Assembly: GCA_017893485.1 (NCBI GenBank)
Contig: CM030360.1
Coordinates: forward strand, 9,722,597-9,786,596
Length of the DNA: 64,000 nt
Direction of reading: 5' to 3'
Origin: Hemerocallis citrina
Taxonomy: Eukaryota > Streptophyta > Magnoliopsida > Asparagales > Asphodelaceae
Positions 23,060 to 38,846 of this stretch are shown piece after piece. The position numbers were made by a program, and so were the translations under genes. Numbering within the stretch: the stretch's first letter is position 1; every line of letters starts with the position of its first letter. Under the pieces are notes generated by a model, which was not told the DNA's origin, made no database searches, and worked only from the letters and a program-made list of their open reading frames with translations.

Positions 23060-23851
23060 TTACTGTGAGTTCTCGCTAAGCTCTTCAAATAGTTCGATGG
23101 CCTCCTCACCACTTTTCCTCATCAAGATCCCGTTGCAAGCTGAATCCACAATTGCCTTGTTAGTATCATTTAAACCTTCATAAAATGCTTGTACCTGATC
23201 ATCTTTAGGCATATTGTGTGTAGGACACTTGAGAAGCTTGTTCTTGAAATCCTTCCATGCTTCGAAGAATAAGTCTCCATCTTTTTGTTGGAAGAGTTGA
23301 ATCTCTCTCTTTAGTTGTTTGGTTTTCTGGGCTGGAAAGAATTCTTTCAAGAATTTCGTGGCCAATTGCTCCCATGAATTAATTGATCCTGGTTCCAAAG
23401 AATTATACCACAATTTAGCATTAAGTTTTAATGAAAATGGAAACAAAATTAACCTGATTTGTTCAGGGGTAAGCCCTTGGACACTTTGTGTTCTGCAAAG
23501 ATCAAAGAAGTCTTGCAGATGGAGGTGAGGCTCTTCGTCTGGTTTGCCACTAAAGTGGGGAACCATGCTAAGTAATTTGGGAGAGAGATGCATATTCCCT
23601 GTGACATTCGGTTGATAAGCAATGCAGGACGGTTGCTCAATATTCTTAGGTGTGAATTTGTCCTGCATTGGTACTCGATTTGGTACTTTCTCAGCCATTA
23701 TTGCTCGTGAATTGAGGCTCTGGGCAGTCGACTGGTCCCTGGTATCAGTCAACTGGTTGGTCGCAGTCAGCCGACCTAGTCTGTGCAAGGTGCGTTCTGT
23801 TTCCGCGTCAATAGGTAGTAGCTCTGGACGAAGTGATCTCCTTCCGTGCAT
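23060..23851 (-). CDS. Gag (capsid) of gypsy element 2
   Basis: 263-codon frame with the retrotransposon gag domain: FSGKPDEEPHLHLQDFFDLC, IRLILFPFSLKLNAKLWYNSL, WEQLATKFLKEFFP, then VQAFYEGLNDTNKAIVDSACNG. The ATG at 23851 is the first after the 5' LTR leader and lies about 100 bp from the primer-binding site, which supports it as the polyprotein start. It ends in a TAA (CAG TAA TTC context) after which the same frame continues for 26 codons into the next gag part, so the stop is probably a recent C-to-T change or, less likely, a programmed readthrough. Confidence 0.88.
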   Translation of the reverse strand: MHGRRSLRPELLPIDAETERTLHRLGRLTATNQLTDTRDQSTAQSLNSRAIMAEKVPNRVPMQDKFTPKNIEQPSCIAYQPNVTGNMHLSPKLLSMVPHFSGKPDEEPHLHLQDFFDLCRTQSVQGLTPEQIRLILFPFSLKLNAKLWYNSLEPGSINSWEQLATKFLKEFFPAQKTKQLKREIQLFQQKDGDLFFEAWKDFKNKLLKCPTHNMPKDDQVQAFYEGLNDTNKAIVDSACNGILMRKSGEEAIELFEELSENSQ

Positions 23852-23948
23852 CCACCAAAATCCTGTAACCTAGAAGAAAATATTTATTAATAAAAGAAAA
23901 GAAAATAAAAGAAAAGATTTAATGATTTGTAAGTTAAAATGCTAACAA

Positions 23949-23966
23949 TCCCCGGCAACGGTGCCA
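23949..23966 (-). other. Primer-binding site of gypsy element 2
   Basis: Minus strand TGGCACCGTTGCCGGGGA, six bases inside the 5' LTR. It is the better-preserved version of the site at 4753-4770. Confidence 0.85.
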
Positions 23967-23972
23967 AAAACT

Positions 23973-25658
23973 TGTTGTGCTATTTAGATGATCTAAACTA
24001 GACACAAATTAAAAACCTCGCAAGTGTACGAATCGCTTGGAGAAGCGTAGTGACGAGCAAGGGTCGATCCCACAGAGATTGTAGAATTTAACTTACTAAC
24101 CAAAAAAACAAAAATAAGGATGGTAAAGGATTTTTCTAAAAGAAAGGAAAGGATTAAAACTAAATCAAGAAGTTCTGAATCACAAATATTTATTAAGTAG
24201 TTGGGTTTAGATTTCCACCTATAGTCAGTAATGCAAAGTCTCCTTCTTTACTATTCTAGTAACTCATGTTTGTTCCTTTAAGGGCATGGTATCTACTCCT
24301 TAAAGTATTGTTTCCCTAGCCGAGAATTAGGCATGGTATCTACTCTAATTCATTTCTTTCCTTAAGTATTTAGCATGGTATCTACTAAGTTGCACTTAAA
24401 GAAAACATAAGAATAATGGAAGCGAACAAACACTCAAAGTTCTAGAAATTGGTATCAGATCTAGATCCCTCAAGTTGATTAAACCAAGAACCCCTAAAGA
24501 TTCCTGTGTTACAAATTATGAGCACGAGATACGGGTCATCTCAATATGCTCATATAACAGATTCAGATTCATCATACTCAAGCTTGATAAACTCAGATTC
24601 TATATGTCAGTCGACTTGCTGTCACCTCAGTCGACTGCCCTTAGAATTCTGAACAAGTTTGATTATTATAAACCTATACCACTACTCTCAGGTTTAATCA
24701 ATAAGTAACAGAATAGCACTCAGAAGAATAGAAGCATTACATAACTATGGTTTCAACCTACCCAACTATAAAATTAGTTCCACATAATTAAACTTTTATT
24801 GATCAGCAAGTTCGAATACATGATAAACATAAAAGACTAAAAAGAGGAGAAATAAACTGATGAAGTTCGGCAGATAAATCGACTGGCTGTCACTTCAGTC
24901 GACTGCCTTGTTCCCTTCTGAGTATTTGATCTCCTCTCTCATTCTTCGACGCTGATAGAATAATGCTCTTGGTTGATGTTTTGATGATTCTGGAACTCTG
25001 TGATTCGGCTGGTGGTGTGTGCGGAGCGAGAGCGGAGGAGAGACCAAAATAATGCCTCTTGACTGATATTTATAAACACGGCACAAGAATTAGGGTTTGC
25101 CACTTTTTCAGGAAAATCCTCCTCTTTCCTTCTTTATTTTATTGGCGATTTATTTCTTTCTCTTTTCTGCTTTTCTTTCTTATCTGCTAACCACGTGCTC
25201 TTGCCAATCCCCTGTCTCTAGCTTTGATTTGTTGGAAAAGTTATTATTCGCATATAGCCTGGGTTCAGATAGATTTGGATCTAGATACGGCTGCATCTTA
25301 TCTTTTCACTCCGCCGACTACCAGTCGACTATTGTTGGGCGTAAGTCGACTGATGCTGAGACATCTGTGGCTTCATGATTCCTCAGTCAAGTCGACTTAT
25401 GTTGAGGCAGTCGACTGTGTCGAGCCCCAGTAATCTCTCTGTCCGGTTGACTGATGAAGAGCAAGTCGACTGTTGCACTGCAGTTCCCTGTATATCATCT
25501 TCTCAGTCTGTATAGTCTGGAATCTGCTTCGTTTTGCTGCTTTTGGTTGTTTCCTATGGAAAAGAGAAAAGAAGAGTAAAATACCACATATAAAGCATTT
25601 GATTGTCTAATTGCACTAAGATTATTGCTCCTAAATGTGAATATTCTTGAGTTCATCA
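23973..25658 (-). repeat. 5' LTR of gypsy element 2
   Basis: 1686 bp, near-identical to 17166-18852. The AGTCGACT pairs are conserved in both LTRs, except that one member (GGTCGACT at 18639) has become GGTTGACT here, a C-to-T change at the CpG. Followed by TSD CTGAT at 25659-25663. Confidence 0.92.
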
Positions 25659-25663
25659 CTGAT

Positions 25664-27340
25664 TCTGACATACAACCACCTTTACTTTATTCATCAAAAG
25701 TTTGCTACCAAATTTTGTTATAGAAATTCGTAGCAAAATGTCGCATACAATAACAATGGTATGCTTGTAGCTCATTCCATGAACCATTTTCAAGCTCCAT
25801 GCACGATAAGATTCCTACATGACGGTCAGAAATCACACATAAGCCTTGACGATAGGTCACATAATATCTAATACAACTCATGAACCAAGTTTTGCATACT
25901 CTCTCTATCTACTATTGCAAAAGAGAATGGCAATAACCTGTTATCTGCGTCGGGTGCAACCATAATCAACAAATAACCCTTGTATTTTCTATACAAATGG
26001 GTTCTATCTATACTAATAACAAGTCGGCGGGACTTAAAACCTTCAATCGAAGTGCCAAATGCCCAAAATACTCCTTTGAATTTTTCTTCGCCATTACCAG
26101 AAGGAACTTTATCCCAATGTACATAAGTTCCATGTTTTGCGGCTTGTATTGCTGATAAAAGAGCAGGCAACTTCGTATATGTTTCATCGAACCCTCCAAA
26201 CAACTGCTCAATAGCTCTCTATTTTGCAATCCAAACTTTCTTGTAAGAAATCTTATAATTACATTGTAACAACACAATTTCAATTATGGCCCTCGGTGTT
26301 GTTCCTAACTATGCCTTAACAACATTCAAAATTATATTTGAAACTAGCTTCGAATTAACTTTACTGTGGTCCTGAGTTAATGTCGAATTTGTACATGTAT
26401 GCGCCCCTCCCATCTTCTTCACAATAAAATATGTCTGTCCTCTTGGAATAATTGCACGTAGTTGCCTTAGACATCCTGCATCAGCTAGTGTTTCATTTGT
26501 ACATTCTTTTGGTGTGAATTTACATTGGACGACATACAACCTTTTGTTTGATTTCACTACTACAAATTCTCAATGTTCCTTAATAGAGAACATCTTCATC
26601 GCATGTTAGGTATTATCTTTGCTTTCAAACTTTTGCCTAGTGTAGAATATTCCTATCTCCGATGAACCACATGATTCTTCTAGATTTTGAAATACTGTGG
26701 CATTGTTACTCCCTTCAGTGGAAGAAAATTTAGGTATAGTTTGACTCATGAACTGAGGCGGGTGAGGAGGCGGGGGTGGATCATTGGCTGCCGGTTCCTG
26801 AACGTCATTAACGTTTTCACCTGGATTAGCACCATCTTCATATTCCTCTTGTTTTACATCTATCTCCAATTCTTCATCTTCTTCTTCATTATCTACTAAA
26901 TCATTGTTAACCGTAGCTTCATTGAAGTATCGAATAATGTGTTCATTATCAACAAGATTGCGGATGAAGTTTGAATTCGATTGTGACAAGTCATGTACAG
27001 GGGAATTTGTTGGCATTGAATTTGTGAACATGTTTTCTTGTCGAGGTGATGATCTTTCATGTGGAACAAAATTTGGATGGGGACTCGGCTCTTTAGTCGG
27101 CACTTCACGTATCGGGCTTAATATACGATGAACATGTGGCGGGCTATTAGGAATCCTGATTTTGTCAAGGTATAACTCTAATGCATTCCAACTACAATTC
27201 GGATCAACTGTTCTTGCAATCATGGAAGCAAGAGCATCATCATCCCCTACAAATACCACCATGCAAAATTGGGACTCTAATTTTCCAGCGGCATATCGAA
27301 CACGAATTTTAACTTTCCATTCACTTCTATCCCAATTGGT
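25664..27340 (-). pseudogene. MULE transposase, middle part
   Basis: Read right to left. 27340-26606 is the MuDR N-terminal region (WDRSEWKVKIRVRYAAGK, FVGDDDALASMIARTV) followed by a long acidic, Pro-rich linker. 26557-26309 is the zinc-finger-type DNA-binding domain region (CKFTPKECTNE, GGAHTCTNSTL). 26283-25868 is the MULE transposase core (VHWDKVPSGNGEEKFKGVFWAF, SIDRTHLYRKYKGYLL, ADNRLLPFSFAIVDRES), continuing to about 25664 with DRHVGIL- and NELQAYH-type text. The usual DGTHL site reads DRTHL, and stops and shifts break the frame, so it is inactive. The N-terminus is at 32671-32828 beyond an insertion, and the C-terminus at 16955-17160. Confidence 0.88.
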
Positions 27341-28854
27341 TGTAACACCCCGAATTCCAAATAAGTCTGAATTCAAAGTTCTACGGGATCTTTACACTTC
27401 ACTTCGTATAATTTTACAAGCAATTTAAAACTTTTATTACAACAAAGTCTTTTTACATCATAACGCAGCAGAAAGAATGAAATACAATAATGATAAATGT
27501 ACACTTATAAAAACTTTAGCATTTAAGTAATCATTAGCATCAAATTCATTTTTATATCTTCTTGTAAATTCCAAGTCCTTCATATGAAAACTGTGGGCAC
27601 GTCAGTTGCTTACAACCGACGCAATATTATACACAGCCATTCTTGCTATGCCGAAAATATAACGATTCTTTACTACTTTAACAAACACAAACTTGAATGA
27701 ATCATAAACAAAGCTAAAAAGGGACTATCCTATTGATGTCGTGTGTGCTTGTGCACTTAATCTTAATGCAGTTATTTATATATAATGACACTAATGCACA
27801 CTTGTTCGAACCTATTCATCTCATTCTACATAGATCCGAGGGCAAGCCATTAACCGTACTTCATCTTGCAGGGTTGAATCCCTCGTTATGAGTGTAACTA
27901 CTACGGTAACTACGGTAAGTATCTTAGATTTTTTATGAATTACGAGCCCATGTCCAGATAGCCTGGAGGGGAATCCCGCGTCATGACATGATGCATTATG
28001 TAGACAGCCTATGGACAATTTGCCTCCATTATGGGACAATGGCACTACGTAGTCACCAAATACCCCACAAGTATCGTCACGATCCCGATAATTCTGGAGA
28101 TAGATTTACGTCATGATATGATGCGTCATGTAGACAGCCTGTGAAAATTCTCATATCGTGGATCCGAGGCCCTCATACTTGTGTTTTTCTCTTACTTTCA
28201 TCACATCATCACTATAGTCTGGTCCTTAAGTTTTTAATTTGTTTTAAAAGAAAATCATCACAACCTAGAGCTAGCTTACCCTACCGGACTTAAACCAAAC
28301 AAAGAGATAGTCAGCCTACACTGGCTACTTCTCAAGAGTTGCTCAACCCACACTGGTTAGCTCTCAAATTCATATTAATAACAACTGCCGGTTTCTAAGG
28401 GTCTCGCCCAGTCTCTAGATTCCAACAATCATCTCTTTCTAGAGATCAACAATATGTTACATTCAATCTCAAAATAATATTTCAATTTCTTTATTCATAA
28501 ACTCTTTCTCAAAGAAAACATTTCTTTACAATCATATAACATGAAATAATTCATTTCAACTTCTTTTATCAATTTAATCACTTATAGCTTTGTGTGCAAA
28601 TTCAAATATTCTTTTAATCAAATGTTAACAACCATAAAATCTCATCGAGAAAAAATCTAATTGCATTCCAAAACTTCATCTCTCTTTAATTATACAAAGC
28701 CACATTTTAAGAAGAATTATCAAGTTCATCATTCCATAGTTTTATTATAAAAACACTTCTAATTCTCACAAATATATGTTAAAATATTGTAGAAATATTT
28801 TTTATAAATAAAACTCAAAATTCCAAAAAAACCGAAAATATATTAAAAGTTGGC

Positions 28855-29090
28855 GACAGGGCTCTCGAACCCCCGACCTCCGCACTACTACAGTAACAGA
28901 CCCAAAGCGCACCCGATAACCAGAAAGTCCAAAGGCAGTTAGCGATATAACTTCGCTCAATTACATTATGTTTGTATTGTACTGTATTTTGGAGAAAATC
29001 AAAATTCAATAAAAAAGAGCCACTTCAAGACTCAAACCCAAGACCTCCTATACTGTTCACTGCGCTCTATCCTCGCATCGAGGGCCAATA
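28855..29090 (-). other. Two tRNA-like modules
   Basis: On the minus strand GGGGGTTCGAGAGCC (28874-28860) and AAG-flanked GGGTTTGAGTCTT (29039-29027) resemble B boxes, each with an A-box-like stretch 45-55 bp upstream (28922-28910 and 29089-29074). Their distance from the LTR end (about 1.5 and 1.7 kb) matches the pair in the inverted copy at 12850-13095. Confidence 0.4.
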
Positions 29091-29787
29091 TGCCCAAACT
29101 CACTCTCTGTTATGATCATAAGTTGAAATTGCTTTATTCTACTGGCCTGTCTAAAACTCTTTCTTTAACAATCTCGATTTCTCAATTAATTTGTGCCTTT
29201 CAAATAAGAGACTTTAATTATAAAAATTTACTGTTTAATCAAGTGTCTAGCAATTCTACAAAATGTAAAATATTTATCAATGTAAAACATCTCAACATCG
29301 CATTAAAATACTATTCACACCACACATCTGTAATGTCAATTTAACAAGATATGGAACAAATTTCCAACTCAATATCAACTTATTTCCTTCACAAAAATTT
29401 CTATTTATTCAATGATAATTTCAAGTGTTCATGACAACAATTCCATAATATGCAAGTTGAATTTTTCTCTAATTTCACACACAATATGAAATTTAAACTA
29501 CATCATGCATTTCATTCAATATTTATCTAAAAATTGTAAATTCTTTATCACATGCATCGTATCTAAAATTTTAGCATAAACTAACAAACTTCATCTATAA
29601 TTTAAATTTTAGAGTATCTACACATGCAGCTACTCAATAAATTAGAAAGGATCGAAGAAACACCCACCCAAAGAAGTATTGATTTCTTAGCAATCGAACT
29701 CCAAAAGAAGCCTCACTCTGCCTCGAACTCCGCGCACCAAGGCAAAGAACCCAAGCTCTATTTCGGTAGAGCACAGGAAGCATCTTC

Positions 29788-29904
<117 letters not shown>

Positions 29905-30042
29905 CACAAAGAAAGCTATCAAGTGGCTCTCCTTCAATCCCCCAAAATTAAAGGTCCAGGTCTAACATCACAAAACACATTTCCCCCCCAAAATTCAAAT
30001 TTAAATCCCCCTCCCCCCAAACAACTCTTTTATTTATTTAAT

Positions 30043-30127
<85 letters not shown>

Positions 30128-30213
30128 AACACAAAGAAAGCTATCAAGTGGCTCTCTTTCAATCCCCCCAAAATTAAAGGTCTAGATCTAACCTCACAAA
30201 ACACATCCCCCCC

Positions 30214-30244
<31 letters not shown>

Positions 30245-30287
30245 AAACAACTCATTTATTTATTTAATTATTTATCTCTCCCTCCCT

Positions 30288-30352
<65 letters not shown>

Positions 30353-30353
<1 letters not shown>

Positions 30354-30798
30354 TCCCTCCGTTTCACTTTAAGTGATATTCAGGAATTTTGCACACAGAT
30401 TAAGGAAGGGTGAGATAAACATTTATTTCCCTCTACATCCTTTAATAAGGATCCATGATTTAATTATTTATTCTTTTTCCAATACAGATTCTGATTTCAA
30501 GAAATTGTAATTAATATTTTCTCAATACAAATTCTGTTTTCAAGAGAAAATAGAATTACTAATTCTTTTTCCAATATAGTTGGCATTAAATTTTTGGAGA
30601 AAATAAAATCTATAAAGTTGAAACTACAATTTTCTAAGAATATTTGATAGGATTAAGATGAGTAATTAAGACAAAATTTCAACATAAATAAGGGTTTTCT
30701 TGGAACAAATGGGAAAAAATGGGAAAAAATTGGAAAATATCACTTAAAGTGAAACAAGAAAAAAACCCTAAATATCACTTAAAGTGAAACGGAGGGAG
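30353..30798. mobile_element. Stowaway-like MITE, TSD TA
   Basis: Ends are CTCCCTCCGTTTCACTTTAA and its inverted counterpart TTAAAGTGAAACGGAGGGAG, flanked by TA on both sides (30351-30352, 30799-30800). These are the classical Tc1/mariner-derived Stowaway ends. Near the right end the subterminal TATCACTTAAAGTGAAAC stretch is present twice (30738-30757 region and again at the end). About 446 bp, non-coding. Confidence 0.88.
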
Positions 30799-31058
30799 TA
30801 TATGGAAACAGACTTTTATACCCCAATTTATAATTATTTTTCACCATATACTAATGGAAACATGGACTTTTATTTACAACTAATTATTGTTATACTATTC
30901 AAACTTCAACTACATAATTGTTGATTTACTGTTTACAAGGCTTTTCATATGATGTATCGTTCTGAAGACATGCCGTAGGCACGTGGCCACGGGCAAATCT
31001 AGCGCACACACACACACACACACACACACGCCGTAGGCACGTGGCCACGGGCAAATCT

Positions 31059-31118
<60 letters not shown>

Positions 31119-31120
<2 letters not shown>

Positions 31121-31571
31121 ATAAAACACAAAGAAAGCTATCAAGTGGCTCTCCTTCAATCTCCCCAAAAATCAAAGGTCCAGATCTAACCGCATAAAAC
31201 ATATTTTCTCCCCAAAAGTCCTCCCTACCCCCCCCCCCCCCCCCCCCCCGCCCCCCCCCCCCGCCCCAAAAAAAAAAACTCAAATTCAAACCCCCCACCC
31301 AAAACAACTCCTATATTTATTTAATTTTTTTCCTCTCTCTCTCCCTCCCTCTTATATTAAAAAAATTAAGAAAATAAAAATTTTAAAATTTTTTACAAAT
31401 TTAAAATTTTAAAAACTTTAAAAAAAATTTTAAAAAAATCATGTAATATGTTTTTTGCTCTATGTTTGCTACTTCAATTAATTTGCTGGACTTCCAAAAT
31501 TATTTTATATGATCAAACAAGGTGCACCGTTCCGAAGACGTGCCGTAGGTACGTGTCAACAGGCAAACCTA

Positions 31572-31572
<1 letters not shown>
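31119..31572 (+). mobile_element. Complete Helitron-like unit
   Basis: Runs from the AT/CA tract before AAACACAAAGAAAGC to CTAG followed by T. The 3' hairpin is at about 31539-31556 (ACGTGCCGTAGGTACGT). Homologous over its length to the inverted copy at 39213-39655, including the AT-rich middle and the text AAGTAGCAAACATAGAGCAAA (minus strand). The 5' terminus (TC) cannot be fixed because it lies in simple sequence. Confidence 0.5.
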
Positions 31573-31610
<38 letters not shown>

Positions 31611-31931
31611 AGAATATGATATAAGGTATATATATGTATATATGTGGGTAAGTGGAGAAGCAAAGTGGGGTTTGCTGGATTGGTTTCGGATTAGGCAAAG
31701 AAAGAAAGAAGGAGAGATGAGGAGAGTGAAGGTTTTTTGGGGGTATATATAGGTTAAATCTAGGTAGTTACATTAACTACTTTCTCACTTAAACCACTAA
31801 CTCCACTCATGCAATTCAAAAAATTGTTCTTCCCTCCATTCCAAAATAGCCGGCCACTCTTGAGGTGTGCACATTGCACGTGCACGTGCACGTGCTTTGT
31901 GTACACCACAGAATAAATTATTTATTTAAAT

Positions 31932-31932
<1 letters not shown>

Positions 31933-32020
<88 letters not shown>

Positions 32021-32021
32021 C
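31933..32021. repeat. (AC)n/(AT)n microsatellite
   Basis: About 35 AC dinucleotides followed by an AT run. Reading frames across it are artefacts. Confidence 0.95.
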
Positions 32022-32670
32022 AAGATGTAAATAAAATTAGTTTAATTAAAAATTATAGTTTTCATGCATGAATAAAATATACACACACACATACTTCATG
32101 AAAATTTATTTTAAAAGATAATGCAACTAATACGTGCACTGCTAACACGTGCGTCGCACGTAAAAATATTAAAATATGAAATCAATTTTCTCAATGGAAA
32201 AATATTTAAAGATAATCGACATACAACATAAGAAAATATATTTATTAATATTTATATATTCCACAACGTAATTACTACGGACATAGAAAACACGTGCACC
32301 GCACGTATAAAAGTATTTTAATTAAAATAAGAGAAAAATAAATTTCTATTTATAAAACGGATTCGAACGCGTCATTAAATAAATAGTTGAAATACATAAA
32401 AAATATCACACATAGCGGTGGAAAAATACGTAATCGATACGTGCATCGATAATACGTATAAAGCACGTAAAAATACAGAGATTGAAATTTAATATTTGAG
32501 TTGACTCAAATAGGATAAAATAAATTTTGAGAATACGGGAAATGCATAAATAGTCGGAATCCAAAATACGTAGTGAAACAAGTTACGGGTATCACCAGTA
32601 ACAGTACAAAATATACGTGCATAACATACGAGGGGCAAAATTGTCATTTCCAATTTTGCGGGGTATTACA

Positions 32671-32828
32671 TTAGTAGTTTCGTACACCTTCTCTACTAGT
32701 TCGTGTTGTGTAATATTCTGGGGAGCCCAAACTACTTCGGGTTCAATATCACTATAACAAACTCCTAACTTTTAGTCTCTGATTATTTCTCCCCCATAAT
32801 ATAACCAAATAGGGATTTTCGGATCCAT
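32671..32828 (-). pseudogene. MULE transposase, N-terminal fragment
   Basis: On the minus strand an ATG at 32828 begins MDPKIPIWLYYGGE, then an in-frame TAA, then YSDIEPEVVWAPQNITQHEL and VEKVYETTN, which joins directly to WDRSEW at 27340 once the inserted LTR element is removed. This is the conserved N-terminus of MuDR-like transposases. TTGTAG lies just upstream of the ATG and could be a 3' splice site of a 5' UTR intron. Confidence 0.8.
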
Positions 32829-33280
32829 ATCTACAAGTCAATGGACAAATATGCGAGTAACTATCTAATAAAAAACATAAAACACAAAATATTTACTTTT
32901 GTAGATTGTATGAATACCTTCAACAATACAACTATCGTTTGAGAGTGGAGATGACGACACGGATGAGTTCAGATAATCCGAAGACGTTGCTAATCGCCGG
33001 GGGTGTTTTTTGCTTCAATTTTTTTGGCAAGGTTTGGAGAATTTAACGACTAGGAAAATTGAAAGCTTGGGAATTTAGGGATTGAAGGTTGATGGGGAGA
33101 GTAAGATGAGGTGAAGATGATTCTTTAATTAGAGATATATTTTACGGAGTGGGAGGAGCTAGACTAGGGTTGTAGGATTTCCGCAGATTTGGGGTTTCGG
33201 AGTTGGGAAAATTATTTGGAGAGAAGAAGTGAAGTTGAGAATTGGGGGAAGAGGGTTTTAACAAATCTGGACCCCCCAGC
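32829..33280 (-). other. 5' leader and upstream region of the MULE
   Basis: No frame of note. The sequence is AT/G-rich and lies between the MULE start codon and the palindrome block that probably marks the MULE end. A promoter and 5' UTR of the transposase gene are expected here, but I see no clear TATA box. Confidence 0.35.
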
Positions 33281-33484
33281 AAGGTCGCAGTTGTGAACTG
33301 CGGTCTAAGTATTAATGAGGCCGCAGTTCACAACTGTTGCCTCAGTGAAATCTCTTCATAGCTTCTTCGGCCTTGAGAAGTTTTTAAGAGAAATCCTTGC
33401 AATCTATATTTTCTGGTATGTACTTAGGCCGCAGTTGGGTACTGTGGTCTTGTTATGGAAGAGGCCACAGTTAGAAAATGCGAG
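33281..33484. repeat. Palindrome block with CCGCAGTT arms at the MULE end
   Basis: Four imperfect palindromes share the arm GRCCGCAGTT: 33281-33306, 33317-33343, 33426-33450 and a weaker one at 33461-33484. Each could form a stem of about 10 bp with almost no loop. The block ends about 90 bp before the probable TATA box of the UMP kinase gene. Confidence 0.7.
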
Positions 33485-33575
33485 TGGTTTATTTTGGTAA
33501 TTAGTTTGAAAAAGTGGTCTATTTTGGAGAAAAATTCAACAAAACTGTTGTTAATTTATTTATTAATGGAAAACA

Positions 33576-33582
33576 TATAAAG
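33576..33582 (+). promoter_or_regulatory. Probable TATA box of the UMP kinase gene
   Basis: TATAAAG lies 58 bp upstream of the chosen ATG, followed by a CT-rich leader (33591-33639) typical of plant 5' UTRs. Transcription would start near 33608. The position is consistent; no experimental support. Confidence 0.4.
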
Positions 33583-33639
33583 GGTTATCTTCTTCTATCT
33601 TTGGACATCGATCTTCTTCTTCTTCCTCCTCTTTCTCTC

Positions 33640-38260
<4,621 letters not shown>

Positions 38261-38634
38261 CTTCGACTCTAATGGTTTCATTGTTACTTCTAGAGGGAAA
38301 TGTTCCACTCATGTTTTGCAAGGTTATCTGTATATGAATTTTGTAGAACTAGGTGGATTAGTTATTTAATAAGATTTTAGACTTCCAAGTAAAAGAAGAT
38401 TTTGTAGGAAGTTCGGCATAAGACATATCCTTAATGGGTTTTATAGATCAGTCTTAATGAAACATGCAATTCAAGTTTCAGATAATTGATCGCAAATTGA
38501 TCGCTGTATTCTGCTTGTTGATTTGTTCTCGCTGCTGCCTGTAATTATTTACACTTTCATACACCCGTTTACACTTGTTGCATTTTTTTGTTGTTGTTGC
38601 GGGACATGACATCTAAAACAGTATCACCTCCGGT
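38261..38634 (+). other. UMP kinase 3' flank
   Basis: 3' UTR and downstream sequence; AT-rich, no frame. AATAAG at about 38368 could serve as a weak poly(A) signal. Nothing else recognised. Confidence 0.4.
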
Positions 38635-38838
38635 CAGGGCCGGCCCTCACCTTGAGGGCCGGTGAGGCGGCCGCCTCAGGCCTCCGATTTTTTTGCACTT
38701 TTATGGGCTCCTAAATTTGTATTCCCCTTGTATATATAGGCACGTATTTTGCGCGTAAAAAAATTTTGTAATGGGACCCCCAAAAATAATTATTTGGGTC
38801 ATTCGCCTTGGACCCCAGGGAACTCAGGGCCGGCCCTC
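38635..38838. mobile_element. hAT-type MITE (CAGGGCCGGCCC ends), TSD CCTCYGGT
   Basis: 204 bp with CAGGGCCGGCCCT at the left and AGGGCCGGCCCTC at the right. The flanking 8 bp are CCTCCGGT (38627-38634) and CCTCTGGT (38839-38846), seven of eight matching, as expected for hAT. Internally similar to 41779-41975 (GGCGGCCGCCTC, AGGCACGTATTT, GCGCGTAAAAAA). Confidence 0.85.
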
Positions 38839-38846
38839 CCTCTGGT

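Larger units (their letters stand above)
17166..25658 (-). mobile_element. Young Ty3/gypsy element 2 (Athila/Tat-like), pol-deleted, TSD CTGAT
   Basis: Complete LTR-to-LTR element of 8.49 kb on the minus strand. CTGAT occurs at 17161-17165 and 25659-25663. The LTRs (17166-18852 and 23973-25658) differ at only about twenty positions by eye, near 99% identity. The primer-binding site is at 23949-23966 and the purine tract beside the left LTR. The polyprotein frame runs 23851 to 19841 and encodes gag, protease and integrase, but the reverse transcriptase and RNase H are missing. It is inserted in a MULE transposase gene. Gag-protease is related to that of element 1 at 2160-4595. Confidence 0.92.

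Noticed and set aside
33514..33639. Upstream in-frame ATG extending the UMP kinase N-terminus
   Set aside because: It lies upstream of the probable TATA box and would put a Leu-rich stretch before a good transit peptide start.
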